DNA of 64,000 bases from Patiria pectinifera (taxonomy: Eukaryota; Echinodermata; Asteroidea; Valvatida; Asterinidae). Positions 12,268-24,042 of the stretch are shown in pieces. How positions within the stretch are numbered: position 1 is the first letter of the stretch; each line of letters begins with the position of its first letter. The translations under genes and the position numbers were made by a program. The stretch lies in contig CM057130.1 of the NCBI GenBank assembly GCA_029964075.1, positions 2,604,001 through 2,668,000 of the forward strand, written 5' to 3'. The notes under the pieces were generated by a model. It did not search any database and was not told the origin of the DNA. It worked only from the letters and a program-made list of their open reading frames with translations.

Positions 12268-12936
12268 CGGAACTGACCGTGGTTATCCTTTGCCGTGGTG
12301 CAACTCCATCACTGGACCTTATCTCCCACGGTAAACGCTCGCAACCGGTTGACCACAAACGCCTGCGTTTAGGATCCTGCATGCGTCCGCCCTCGCCAGG
12401 GAGTGGTTTCGTAGACGGCAGTCCGTGCACGTAATCGGCAACTCGCTTCTTCCAAGACCGCTGCGTGCTGTCCAGCTCTTGCAGTCGACTGTTGATAATT
12501 TTGGCTTTTTCTTCCTCTGAGGCGGGCAGCGCGAACACCTCGCCCGTGTCTGAGGCCATCGGCAAGGAATGGCCAAATGTCCGGCCGGAGTCCCTGGTCT
12601 GCTCCGAGTCCATACGACCGTGGTGCCGGTGCGTGTCGATCATGGTGGCGCTGCGAGGCCGCGTCACATAACCGTCCGCCAGTTCATCTGCTGCGCCAGC
12701 AGCATGACCGACGCCGCTGCTGTTCCAGTGCTGCTCTGTAGTACTGTAAGCCTGGGCTAGCGCTCGAATGGAGTCCAGATATTCACTCTGTGATTGTACC
12801 CTGATGGGCAGGGAATTGGAGCGACTTCGCCCAATGACTGGGCCCAGACTAATCCTTTCATCTGTGCTGCTACCTGATGAGCCTATTGAAGCCGTGAAGA
12901 GCCGACTGCTTCTGCCTGTGTCGTTTCCAGTCACAC
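12268..12936 (-). CDS. large internal exon of the unknown split gene
   Basis: The minus strand has acceptor TTCGATCAG|G, 669 open nt and a consensus donor TTCCG|GTAAGT. The exon starts and ends in the same phase (phase 1). Its 222 full codons begin VTGNDTGRSSRLF. They include an SRSNSLP motif (a basic-Ser site of the 14-3-3 or kinase-target type), then EYLDSIRALAQAYSTTEQHW, and in the second half a charged helical stretch SEEEKAKIINSRLQELDSTQ with RSWKKRVADYV. The next part is Pro/Gly/Arg-rich with KRRR, a possible nuclear signal. Base composition is clearly more GC-rich than the flanks, and the exon contains no repeats. I infer a cytoskeletal or scaffold-type protein with disordered stretches, but the family is not recognised. 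Confidence 0.62.
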
Positions 12937-14519
12937 CTGATCGAATGAAGCCACAGACGCATTATCAAACATCATTAACATGGCTTATCAACTCACGCAG
13001 AGTAACACTGACACAGCCAATGTATTAATCAACACAGGCTCAGAATGTATTACGTAACATAAGAAAACATGACATTTTCAGTTGTAAATATCACCGATAC
13101 TTTTATCTTAGTCAATATTGGGCACGGGACTGCGACTGATGTGTTAGCAGAGTAAAGTTCAATGCAGATATGTGTACAGGTTTGCGTGGGCAGGACCTCC
13201 GATGCAAAGCTACTGTACAGACCTGTTTGAATGCTGCAGAGTAAGAGATACTGGTGGCAGGCTGGTCACGTACAGAGAAGATGGAACGTAGAGTCTCCGA
13301 GCCTCAAACTTTAATGGGAATGGACAATGCCTAGGAATGCGGGTGAACATGCACCAGGACTGCAAGCCTGACTTCATAAAAAGCTCATTATCCCCTTAAT
13401 TAATTATCCCCCTCCACACGCCATGCTTGATTAGTGTCAATTGTAAGTTTGAAAGCGAAATTTGACTTACTTAATATAAAAACATGCTGAAAGAAAAACA
13501 GTAATTGAAATACTTCACTGAATGCAGTGTACATACATGTACATACCGGTACATGTATGTATGTACAGTATGTAATTTGATTTGAAATGTTAATTAATGT
13601 TTCGCATGACATTTACTACTCACTGCAGAGGATGAGGCAATAAATTACATATGCCTACCGGTACATGCATGCACATGTTACTTGCATACAAAATGACTGT
13701 TTTGTTTGAGGTACAAATTTTGTACATTTTATGTATAGCTCACCATGAATATTTGGTTAACATTGATTTTGGGAAGGAAGGGGGCAACATCAAAACATGT
13801 GCATCAAATTCAGAAATTTGATTGAAAATAGAATTAAGTCTTTGCACAAGATCTGGCACATGCTGGTGAACAAATGTATCCATGATGTACATTGTATTGG
13901 TAATGCTTAGGATGATAACTTAACTATGTACGCATGTATAATATGAATTTCATCCATGCATGGCCCGTCACTGCGAAATGAGCATAAAGGCAGAAATTGC
14001 CATTTTGCAGTACTGTGGGGCAAAGCCTAAATTTGCAGGGGTGGTTGATTTTTTGCATTTAGGTTAACCTCAATCTGTAAGTCCTGTTCTATCTTTTCCA
14101 TTTGTGTTTGATAGTATCACACATCTTTAAAATCTGTTTCCTTCTCATTTTATCAGCTGGATTTTTTAAATTACATTTTCTCACACACGTTATTTTTGTT
14201 TTCAGTGTAGAAAGCTCTTGTTCTGCAGAATCTGGAAATATCTCAATTCTTGAAAAGTCTGACTTTATATGCTCAAATTTTACGGAGCCATGTCACATAT
14301 GAACTAGTTATTTACATGTTCATGTGACATGAAGATGTACATTTGTACATGGTCTGAATAAAATATCTGGGCTATTTAGTCAACACACATGACAACCCCA
14401 AAGGAATAAATAAAAATGCTGGTACCTAAATGCCTAGAAAATATCCAGGCTACATGATTGTGTGTCCTATGTGTGGGCAGGTCTGTACTGCAATTAAAAA
14501 TACCGTTCAAACATCATTA
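12937..14519. other. intron-like stretch
   Basis: No exon recognised. Contains runs of TACATGTAC/GTACATAC words (13,525-13,565) and ordinary AT-rich spacer. Confidence 0.4.
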
Positions 14520-14887
14520 GGCCAAAAAAAAAAGTCTCCGGTTTCTGGTATGGAGCTTGCCCAAAAAGTAGTGCGGCGACACGGCTTTTTTTTTTTTTTG
14601 CTGATTTTTTTGCTTCAAATGTCAGCTGATGACTACAAATGGTGCCCGACTAAACTTAGTGCAAATATATGGGAGTCCAGAGAGGCCACATAAAGCTTAT
14701 TCTCGACCACAACCCAGTCTAAAAACACGTTCAAATTGTGCAGCAGCAGGATTCCAGTCAAACCAGTGAGTTTGGCGGTTTTGAGACATCATCTTTCAAT
14801 GAAAAAAAAAACTTTTTCATTTTGCCGACGCGCATGGCTACGGCGACGCGCGCGCATACCAGAAACCGGAGATTTTTTTTTTTGGCC
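14520..14887. mobile_element. Harbinger-like MITE
   Basis: Inverted ends of about 33 bp (GGCCAAAAAAAAAAGTCTCC plus GGTTTCTGGTATG at left; mirrored at 14,855-14,887) are flanked by a 3-bp direct duplication TTA (14,517-14,519 and 14,888-14,890). A 3-bp TWA target site is the hallmark of PIF/Harbinger elements. The 368-bp body has no transposase frame. Confidence 0.65.
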
Positions 14888-16530
14888 TTATGGAAGTTTT
14901 GATTGGAGATAAAAAATAATGACATTTACATGTACACTGTACATTGTAAGTGTAACTACATGTATGTACATGTATGAGAAGATAAGGCTAGGCTTGTCTA
15001 GTTGAGCTGGACCCAAAGGCCCCAGTTAAGGACATCATTTATTCTTGGTTAGTTTGTCAGTTGGTCGGTGCTAGTACCGGTAAGTCTATCAGTCGGGGAG
15101 TCAGTTAATTAGTCAGTCAGTCCGTCCTAGAGGTGTGCAAAAACATGGGTGTATCTGGGTATGCAGGTACCCGCTCAAGAAACCCAGTGCCAAAAAGCTG
15201 CTGCTCAGATCGTTTAGAAAGGTCCACACAATAACACTACATTGGTGCGTCGATCAGCAAAACTCAAGTGTGTACTCTGTACATTGAGCTTCATAGCTTT
15301 ACACTGAAACTGCAACTTTATGGAGCATCAGTAATGTGAAATCTGTTTTGTTTTCCATGTAGCCTGGTTTACATTTTAAAAATTCCCCACAAATGACATC
15401 CAAAACCTTTCTTTTGCATTAATTGTCTCAGAAGTTACAAAGTAACTTGCTAAGTTGGTTAAAGCACAGAGCTAGGACCAAGCTCTATGGTTAAAGGTAC
15501 AAAAATTTTACCCGATCCCACAATCTTGAACCGGTTCCTACCTGGCATCAGCGGTCGGTCAGGTACTCGGGTACCCGGCTCAGATACACAGCCCTATAGT
15601 CAGTCAGCCAGCAAAAATATAGAACCCGATAAAAACCCTCTTTTTATTGCCCCCCTTGTGAAGCAAACAGAGGAATACCTGGTGCAAAATTAGCATTGAG
15701 TCAGAGTTTGCAAACTTCCCTGGGGCTCTGTAAAACATTCCTCCATTACGGATGCAGATGACAGTAATGGAAGGTGAATCATTTGCATTCAGGAAAATCG
15801 GGAGGGGCAGCACGGAAGCCTCACAAGGGGGCCAAAAGAAAGTCATTGTTGAGCGGACTCCTGAGTCCTGAGGTGGGCTGTTCCAAGGGGGACTGAGCAG
15901 GGTCTTGCCTTCCAGGGGCCAATATGTTAAACCTGCAAACTGTCATGCAGTGTGTGTACAAGTTGTGAGTTGTGCTGTTGATGAGCTCATTTTCAGCAGA
16001 ATATATTAATTTTCACACCAAGTTCTTTTGCACAGCTGTTCTATGACACACATGCATGCACATGTACCATGTAGGTACAATTCAAACATGACGTGACAGT
16101 CTGCTAAGCGTCTACATACAACTTTCACTTTGAAAAACACATTACCAGCCAAATTTGTCATGTGACGTGTTCCATTTGTGACTGTGCTACATGTATACTC
16201 TCTTATTTCCGAAAAATGAAACTAAAGAGCGAACTAAAGACCAGACCAATTTGAAAGTGAAAATCATTCTCATTTTACTCTGAAAAGTGTAATTCCAGTA
16301 GAAACTCAAGTGAAAACTTGAGCTATTCGCTTGAATGAATTTCTCTCTAAAACGTCTGGTAACTAGTTTCAGTTGGTGGGAGTGAATTTGCACTCAAAAA
16401 GATTACATTTTCACCCTCTGGAAATCAAGAGGGTAACATAGACATCTTATTCAAAACAGACTATGCCACCAAAACATTTGCCTAGAAGGGGACCAACACT
16501 TTCACTATAAAATATGAATATGTGTAACGC
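14888..16530. other. intron-like stretch
   Basis: No gene. A run of short CAGTCAGT/GGTCAGT words at 15,045-15,125 is a degenerate simple repeat. Confidence 0.4.
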
Positions 16531-17021
16531 TTAAAGGTACAGTCCATCATTTGTACAGTAAGTTGTGCACTTCGTCGTTTGAAGCAACAAAAGTGCTCGA
16601 AATCTAAAGAAGGGTGCTGAACAACTAAACCTGATGAAGTTTCAGCTCAGCTTCAATTCAGCTGTATATTACGAGAAAAACAGTGTTCTAGGATTTAGAT
16701 TTCAAATCAAAAGTTGCTAAATCATGTTTTGAATTGGGCCTGAATTCAGCGTCCGAGACACATTCTCACTGAGCCGATTGCAGCTACGCCATGTCGCGCA
16801 CCGTTCCGACGAATTATAGCAACCGCGCGCGCATGTGCGTCGTGACAACGCTTGCACGCGCTTTGCCGAATAAAACAACGAACTACTTGGAAAGGCCTTC
16901 TTCCGCTGATTTCTTCAAAACGACAGTATGCAAGAAAGAATAATTTCACAGGGAGTTTAGTCCAACAATAATTACGTCAGTTACTTTTTGGAAGGCTGCA
17001 AATGGTGGACTGTAGCTTTAA
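16531..17021. mobile_element. TTAA-flanked inverted-repeat element, family 2
   Basis: Starts TTAAAGGTACAGTCCATCAT and ends with the mirror image ATGGTGGACTGTAGCTTTAA. The body has a GCAACAAAAGTGCTCGAAAT word and a mirrored GGAGTTTAGTCC region. TTAA on both sides suggests a piggyBac-type target. Relatives lie at 18,231-18,808 and 60,712-61,001, and a fragment at about 11,780-11,850. No transposase is encoded. Confidence 0.6.
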
Positions 17022-17034
17022 TTCGTTAATTTAC

Positions 17035-17074
17035 CTCCGGACATCATCCCGCAGCTTTCTTTTCATTTCAGACA
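17035..17074 (-). CDS. candidate small exon of the split gene
   Basis: Forty nt between a weak acceptor (CGTGTGTAG) and donor CGGAG|GTAAAT read VSEMKRKLRDDVR, which looks like coiled-coil coding sequence. Its phase (1 to 2) does not join directly to the neighbouring candidates, so another exon would be needed. It lies 14 bp from the end of a transposon. Weak evidence. Confidence 0.25.
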
Positions 17075-17703
17075 CTACACACGTACGTCACTCATTTTAG
17101 ACATCTATATTTGGAATGTGGATGGGTGTCTAACGTTCGTACAGTATGTAAGCCCTGTTGTTCACGCTACTGACAATTTGTACGGAACAAAAGCATTTCA
17201 GGCGTTCTTTAGTCATAATGTTTTTAACTTTATACTTGATTTCCAGCATGTGTGTATTGTCCTGCGGTTAGTGACCTGTCCTACTGTATATTATGAACGT
17301 ACATGTAATAACACACACAAATGCATTTAATCGTGTCTATTCACAGAACCACATTCCAACTTATAATCCGGCGCAGCAAGCAAAAATAAAATGTAAAAAC
17401 TGCCAAGTTATTGCTGCCTACTGCAAAGTGAATTTTTAATTGTGGGATCAAACAAATAGATGCAAGGTGAGATCCAGAACCTTTTTTTGGGGGGGGGGGC
17501 CCAAGGTGGACTTCATTTGATGCAAGGAGACACTCTTCCCTCCCCTCCCATCCTCCCCAACTCCCTCAAAATCTATCCTCCTATTTCAGTGAATTTGGAA
17601 GGACTTGGTCCTGCAGGCCTGGTTTGACTAAATATGGATGGAGTATGATGGACTTGGGCATTGGAAGCAGTGTGATTGATGGTTTTTGGCGGACTCGGTA
17701 GTA

Positions 17704-17839
17704 ATAAACAGTAGGGAGTTGGGTTAATATGTTACGTGCCAGCATCCGGGGTGCGTTACGTGTCCGGATGCTCCGGGTACGGGCGCGTGGGACTTGACTA
17801 AAGGCTATAAACAGTAGGGAGTTAGGGTTAATATGTTAC
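17704..17839. repeat. direct repeat, period 103 bp
   Basis: ATAAACAGTAGGGAGTT(A)GGGTTAATATGTTAC occurs at 17,704 and 17,807. The second copy ends in GGAGTTAGGGTTAA, like the right end of the TTAA element at 10,789-11,770. The preceding 17,540-17,700 has loosely related GGATTT/GGACTC words. Probably the remains of another copy. Confidence 0.5.
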
Positions 17840-18052
17840 AATCCATAGAGAGAAAGAAGATGAAAAGCACTGAATAAAAAAAAAATCCTACTCATCCCCC
17901 TTAAAAATAAATTGACTTTTTTGTGATGGGGGGGGGGCAGAGGAGATATCGTCTTTTCCTATGACTTTTCTTCATAATCTCACTTCTGCATCACTTCTGG
18001 TGAGCCAAAGTGAGCATTTTAAATTTTCTGGCAACATGATTTCTTGGCTTAC

Positions 18053-18107
18053 CTGGAGGGTGCCATCTTTCCATGCCTTGAAGCATCTAATCTTCACAGT
18101 TTGAAAA
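18053..18107 (-). CDS. candidate small exon of the split gene
   Basis: Acceptor TTTGTTACAG, 55 nt, donor CTCCAG|GTAAGC. The only open frame reads FQTVKIRCFKAWKDGTLQ and needs two bases from the previous exon. A candidate exon at 23,702-23,746 could supply them (it would end in TG). The composition fits a folded domain, but I cannot name it. Confidence 0.38.
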
Positions 18108-18230
18108 CTGTAACAAACAAAAGCATAAATGCAATATATAGTACATGCAGCATGCACACATACATGTAAACACAAAATGACACCACCAAGAAAACAGTAC
18201 AAAACAGTAAACTTTAACCATGTTAACCAG

Positions 18231-18808
18231 TAAAGATAGAGTACATCATTTGCAGCTATTCCAAAAGTAACTTTACAATTACTTTTGAAAACATACTTGG
18301 TTTAAAAATTGCACTTGGTACTAAACTCCCCGTGAAATTATTCTTTCTGGCATGCTATCATTTTGCAGAAAACAACATACATGTAAGAAGGCCTTTTCCA
18401 ACCATGCGTCTAAAGATGCATTTTTGGAAATTTCCGTTAATAGTTTGTTCTTTATTGGCGAAGTCACGAATGAGTGCGCGCAAGCATTGACACGACACAA
18501 ACACGCGCACTTTTACTATTTTTTGACAGTTCAGCACGTGACATCGTGTACCGGTAGCTGTAATGAGAACACATGTCCCGGATACTGATTTCGGGTGCAA
18601 TTTAAAACATGTCTCTGCAACTTTTGAATTGAAATCAGGATCCTCGAATAATGTTTTCTCTGAATGTACAGCATTCACTGAGCAGAAGGTTCATCAGGTT
18701 AGTTAATTTGTTAAGCACCCTTTTTTAGATTTTCAGCACTTTTGTTGAGCACTACAAATGGAAAAAAATGCACAAATGACAAATGATGTACATGTACTCT
18801 ACCTTTAA
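18231..18808. mobile_element. inverted-repeat element, family 2
   Basis: The left end TAAAGATAGAGTACATCATT is mirrored at the right by ATGATGTACATGTACTCTAC followed by CTTTAA. The body near 18,320 (ACTAAACTCCCCGTGAAATT) is shared with 11,785 and, inverted, 16,960. It is the second copy of the family at 16,531. Confidence 0.5.
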
Positions 18809-18895
18809 CAAAACAAAACAAAATAAATACAAAACAAAAAAGACATCAACATGTAAATTCAACAAAACCAAAGCTGAATCTTTAACAAAATAAAA

Positions 18896-18970
18896 AGGAT
18901 AGCTTAGTTGGTAAGAGCAATGGAACGGTTTTATATCCGGAGGTCGCAGGTTCAAGCCCCGCTCCAGTCA
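18896..18970 (+). repeat. tRNA-like sequence (tRNA pseudogene or SINE head)
   Basis: Box A TAGCTTAGTTGG and box B GGTTCAAGCCC are both intact and correctly spaced, and a T6 run (Pol III stop) follows at once. The acceptor stem pairs only partly and the anticodon arm does not form a clean 5-bp stem with a 7-nt loop, so I do not call a working tRNA. Confidence 0.55.
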
Positions 18971-18975
18971 ATTTT

Positions 18976-20540
18976 TTCGTTCAACTTTTGAACTTTTCAA
19001 AAAGGAAACCAAAAATGAAACGCATCCAACCAGACTTATCAAAATCCGTATTATTGGGATTTTATGTCCCAGTTTATGCTCCAAATTGGACATGCACAAA
19101 GCATTTAAGCAAATTGTTTTATTGAGTGTGGTTAATAAAATTATAAACAAAACAAGAAGGAAAGCAATTCAAAACATGCCGCTGTCCAAGAGCGCCATGT
19201 GCAAAAAGTATGATAAAAACAAACTTATATCAACAACAAAAATGTTCAACAAACAAAAACAACACAATAAAGCAACACAAATTTCAGATGCCTTAAAAAA
19301 ATCATTCGTTAACACGTAAATAAAATGATCAATAAAAGTCTGGTTTTGCATGTACACGTCCACACATACTTGTACCGTAGTCATGGTAGTTGTTGGGACT
19401 AAACACGAGTTGTCCCATGGTATTAAGGGGACCAAAGATGCTGTGGGGACAGCAGAAAGTCCCCATAACTCGGTCCTAACTTGCCTAACAATAAAAAAAA
19501 CTTCCCCATAACGCGGTGACAGCCCGCCCACAGATACGTACATCTGTCTGTGTTCCGTACTCATTAAGAGAGTTAGAGTGCAGGCAGAGATCTGATAATC
19601 TGTGAGGATTTGAACCAAATTTGTGAGGTTTATGATTCCAAACAGCTGATGCTATTGCCCGACTGAAATGACTTCCTCCAACTGACTGAATGGATTTCCT
19701 GCCCCAGTCCCCTGTTTGCTTACTTGTCTTCCGTATCAGCCGACAACCCGCTGAATTCCCACTCTGCTGGCCACAGACAACGTGAAGAACCCAAACCGAA
19801 CAATATCTTCATCTGGTGCCGTTGGGCACGGAAATGACGAGTGAGACACGACCAAAAGAAAGCAATCCCAATAACAAGTACGCAGTCAATCAGACACGTC
19901 TTAGAAGTGTCACGTCCAACTGATAAACATTCGCACCGAAGGAATTCCAGAAATTAAAACAATAATATTTCACAGAGCTATCAATTTTTTTTTTGCAGTT
20001 AGTGACGTACTGCACAATATTGTTACACTATTTGACGTGCAGGCCTGTAAGCAGGGGGTCCCCCCCCCACCAAATCGGCTGCAGGTCCATTTTTTCCTCA
20101 CGATTGACATATGAGATTTTTCCTGCATCCAAAGGAACTCAAGAATACATTTTTGAAATTTAGAATTTCATTTATTATTTTTGGTCCTAATTTACTGGTT
20201 TCATAACATTATAGTCAGCGACTAAGCGTGACTTTAAAAAAATAATCTAGAGATACTGGTAGAGTGTACATGTGTAAGTGTTTTCCCTGTTTAAAATTTA
20301 CATACATTGCACATGCACCTGCAGTTCTTGGAGAATCATGTTTGTGTCATGTGTGAAATGTACATGTACAAACAGGCAACTGACAGCTACTGCATAAACA
20401 GCCTATCCATAACTTCTGCCGAAAGTACAATCAGCAATTACACAGTGTAGGCTACAGTTTGTGGATTGGACCTGAGGTTCAGGGTGAATGGTTGGACTCA
20501 TCAGCTAGTGTGCATCCATGTACATGTGTACAAGATGCAC
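18976..20540. other. spacer or intron, no gene
   Basis: Open frames are short. The stretch near 19,450-19,515 is a copy of the dispersed repeat also seen at 3,545-3,600. A C9 run lies near 20,060. Confidence 0.35.
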
Positions 20541-20559
20541 AATGTACATGTATATCCGG

Positions 20560-20630
20560 TATAATAATAATAATAATAATAACTGGATTTATAGAGCGCC
20601 AAATTGCCAAAGGATACAAGGCGCTGAAAC
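20560..20630 (+). repeat. (ATA)n microsatellite plus interspersed-repeat tail
   Basis: About eight ATA triplets followed by ACTGGATTTATAGAGCGCC and AAGGATACAAGGCGCTG. This tail is a common end of interspersed repeats in invertebrate deuterostomes. The open frame across it contains a run of isoleucines from the microsatellite and is not a gene. Confidence 0.5.
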
Positions 20631-20640
20631 AAAGAAAGAA

Positions 20641-21704
20641 GAACTACAGAAAGAACAACAGAAAAACAACAAGGGCGTACGACCAGCTATGGGAACGTAT
20701 CTTTTACTCGATGGGCGAGCAACTTTCTCACTCCATCCACGTCAACATGTGTGACACATTTAAGGACTTGTCCCCGATTCCCGAGTACTTCACTGATTTG
20801 AATGTATTCATTCTGGCAATGTGCCAATTGAACCCTGGGAACTATAACTGTCATCAGGACACTACCCGTAGGTCAGTAGGGATGCTATGGATGCTACAAT
20901 GTCCACGTGCAGTGAACACATGAATCTTCTTGGGAGATGACAATGAAGGAAATGACAAACTGTGGCAGAGGGAAGGGGAGTGAAATTGAAAACCCGTTTG
21001 ACCATAAATGGACTTGCAATCACAGCCATTAGTTGAAAGGGTTGAACTGGGGTCACCTGAGGTACATTGTACGTGTACCAACTGCATGCACTATATGGAT
21101 ATGACATAACTGGGTTAACTGTACAGGTTGCACTGTTAAAGCATACATGTAGCTTTGTAACCACGAAAGCCATACCCGCACAACATAAACTGAATGCACA
21201 CAAACCAAAAGTACATTCACTTTCGTGTAAGAGATTCAAGCACTAATGTTTTAGTTTTCATCTAAACACCTTGTTCAGTTGTACCACTGTGCTCAGTGTG
21301 CTGGTCGAGTTCATTGTCTTGTTACTATAGTGGGCATATCTACAGGTGTATCTGTTCCCAAGAATGAAATAAGAATTACCGGTACTTGTTTTTGGTGATA
21401 TCCCAGAGCAGGCCAGAGATACCCTCTGTCTACCTTGTGCACTGACTTCTTACCACTTGTGAGCTGGGCAGTGCTGTCATGTAGGATTACTCTGTAACGC
21501 CAATGAATGAGCATGATGGGGCAACATTGTAAATCCAGCCCATCGTGACATACACAGATGCAGGAAAAGACCAGTGAAGAGCCCTTGAAAGACTTGAATC
21601 TACCTGTACTGAATAGATTATTGTGGGCTCTAGGAATATTATAGCTCTACTAGTTTGCCTTGTCTTGTCCATCAGTGCAATACCTCGTACACATAGCCAA
21701 TGAG
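20641..21704. other. spacer or intron, no gene
   Basis: No convincing exon. A short donor-flanked stretch near 21,430-21,449 was too small to call. Confidence 0.35.
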
Positions 21705-21900
21705 TTAAACTGTTGAGATCCTGAATCCATCAAAGTCCCCAAACTTCTCAATATGGAGGTATCTTGAATCCATCAAAATCCTGCAGTACTGCTAAGCTTA
21801 CTGACCTGAATCCATCAAAATCCCCTACTTTTTAGGAGGTATCCTGAATCCGCCGAAATCCTCCAAAACAGGGGTGTGGATTTAGGTACGCTAGGGTTAA
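21705..21900. mobile_element. TTAA-flanked element with GGATTCAGGAT units, inverted copy
   Basis: TTAA at both ends. Inside, about five units containing ATCCTGAATCCATCAAAATC, i.e. the reverse complement of the units at 10,789. The right end GGTACGCTAGGGTTAA mirrors the left end of the 10,789 copy, and the left end TTAAACTGTTGAGATCCTGA mirrors position 10,999. So a unit of about 200 bp is the compact form of this family. Confidence 0.6.
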
Positions 21901-22960
21901 TAACATGTTTTTTTTCCTTTCTTATTAGAATTGTTTCCTTTGTGGTTTATATTACAGTTGGATTCTGTAAGAAGCTTGAAAAAAAATATGCTCGCAAAGA
22001 GATTGGGTCAGGAAACTTTGACATACACATCAGCATTATCCGTCATCCCAAACAGTCACGCACAGAACGTTCATCCAACATCTACCAGATATTTTTCTGA
22101 CAGTGTTATATGATTAGTGATCAACTTCCGTCTTCCGTCGACCCATCAACGGCAGCAAGCCCTCAGAGATTCCTGCCCAACTACAACTTAGGCATGATTC
22201 ACTCAGTGCATCATGGGTAATAGACGTGGGAGTTGTGAGTATTCCTAACTAAACTCCGCAGGGCAGTTTTGCCGTAAGCCTCCCGAGTCCTCAAGAATCT
22301 TCCACTGTGCAGATTATTGCACTTCTTTGTTCGTTACCTTTCAAAGTGAAAAGTGTGGGTTCTATATTCTTTGATCCTGCAGAATCCTCCACAACACCCT
22401 GGTGGATAAACCTAGGGTTTTCCTACTTGTAGTGAGACATTTACTGCACATCCATGTTCATGATCACCCACACAGGGAAACATGCTCACCATGAAACACT
22501 GCTTTGAGAAAACACAATATACTGTACATCTACAGACTAGTGTATTCACTTTGATAATTTCCTGTTCACCGGTGGCTTGTACAAATCCTACTTCTTGCAC
22601 TAACCGGGAGCAGGTGGTCGCTTAAATACAACTTCCGGAAGTGTGTCGCTCAACCCTGGGACACACATGGAGCTGGGGACTAATGCTCACGTTGTATTGG
22701 CGTATGCTGTCAGGTGTTGAATTTCTGGACAAATCAATATGGCAGACATCAATGCATACATGCACGCGTAAACAAAATGTAAGAAATGTAATGTAGGAAC
22801 ATTTCAGAAACTAGAATCTGTAGCCAGAAAAATGTCAAGCATAAATTTCTTTTACATGTAGACAACCTTTCAGTTCCGAATATTTCAGACATTCTAGACA
22901 ATCATAATAACGACCCACTTTCGATTGCAAGCTTTTTGGACATACTTCTGTGGGTGACTG
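21901..22960. other. spacer or intron, no gene
   Basis: Nothing recognised. Short open frames only. Confidence 0.35.
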
Positions 22961-23094
22961 CTCTATGTTCCGACACCCCTATGTTCCGACAACCTAGATT
23001 GTGTTACTCCCGGTTAGGGTTAGGGTTAGGGTTAGGGTTAGGAATAGGAATATGTGCAGTCGGAACATACATGTAGGGGTGTCGGAGCATAGAG
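22961..23094. mobile_element. foldback with 16-bp arm units and TTAGGG core
   Basis: The left arm has two tandem units containing ATGTTCCGACACCCCT. The right arm (23,059-23,094) is their inverted copy, with a short ACATGT insertion. In between lies TTAGGG repeated four times exactly, then TTAGGA (23,014-23,043). The telomere-like repeat is thus the core of an inverted-repeat element rather than a lone internal telomere remnant. A second element of the same design lies at 48,104-48,260. Confidence 0.7.
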
Positions 23095-23987
23095 GTGTAA
23101 CCCTTCTGTGAATGAATTACACCGTGTACAGGTAAGAAGCAAATTGACACCTGTAGGCCTATCAAATCAGAAGTTACAGAGAAACAACTGTAACCAAGTC
23201 ATTCGAATGAGGAGGATGTGAAAACAGTTACATGTAGTCTTCTCTGCCCATGTCAACAATCATGAGTCAAATCTTAAAGCTTTTCAACATTTGATTGTAC
23301 CAAGAAACTAAAATGCTTTAAAATTTATTAACTACATGTACAATGTATGTACAAGCTATAGTAAACGGGAAAATCATGGACTTCGCGCATCAGCAGCAGT
23401 TGGTGCTTCGACCATACACTCATTACTAGCACTCTGTGCGAGTGGCACTTTGGTGCTCACATCGTTATGGGAATGTAATTGTATAAGGCATAAAGTTTGT
23501 GCAATGAATTTTATTTTGAATGAGCAGCAGCTGTATGATGCAATAATGTGTTCAAGAATCCGTCCTACATGTAAATATAACCAAGTTCATGGGAACTTGA
23601 GCATGGAGTTCATAGGTGAATCTTGTTAAAGAATATATCTAAGCAAGTGAAGATAAATGTGTACAGTATAGAGACCTTTACAAGTTTTTTCAAGAACTCA
23701 CCATACATGTAGCATGCAACCATTGCTGGTGACAACACGATTTATACTGATGACCAAAAGTGAAACTTCTTCCCAAGGTTTTTCTCTCAGGAAAAAAAAA
23801 CAGCGGCTGTTTGTACAACTCACTCTGAGGGTACCCCATTTAGGGAGAGGGGTGGGGAGGGGGGAGAGGTGACCGGACATCCCCAGACACTGTCCATACC
23901 GCACATGTCCCTATAGACACTCTCTCCGCTTGGATCAGCAGCTTACCCATTGATTCACAATTACTGAGCCTTGGCATTGCTACTTAC
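23095..23987. other. spacer or intron, possible tiny exon
   Basis: No firm gene. On the minus strand 23,702-23,746 has an acceptor (TTTTGGTCATCAG) and donor CATGTATG|GTGAGT around 45 nt that are open in two frames. It could precede the 18,053 exon but is too short to be sure. Confidence 0.3.
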
Positions 23988-24042
23988 CAAGAGCTCTACG
24001 TGCGGTTCCGTCTGCCACGAGAGACTTGGGTCAACCATGGAG
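23988..24042 (-). CDS. candidate small exon of the split gene
   Basis: Acceptor GTGTTTTATAG, 55 nt, strong donor CTCTTG|GTAAGT. The one open frame reads SMVDPSLSWQTEPHVELL after one leading base. Its phases (2 to 0) do not chain directly with the nearest other candidates. It is more GC-rich than its surroundings. Confidence 0.28.

Noticed and set aside
12465-13028. plus-strand frames over 12.4-13.0 kb
   Set aside because: Shadows of the GC-rich minus-strand exon, which has proper splice borders.
18896-18970. functional tRNA gene
   Set aside because: Boxes A and B are fine, but the acceptor and anticodon stems do not pair properly.
20459-20923. 154-codon plus-strand frame
   Set aside because: It runs through an (ATA)n microsatellite and an interspersed-repeat tail, with no domain.
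23014-23043. chromosome end or fusion point
   Set aside because: The TTAGGG run is short and framed by inverted element arms, with a similar element elsewhere.
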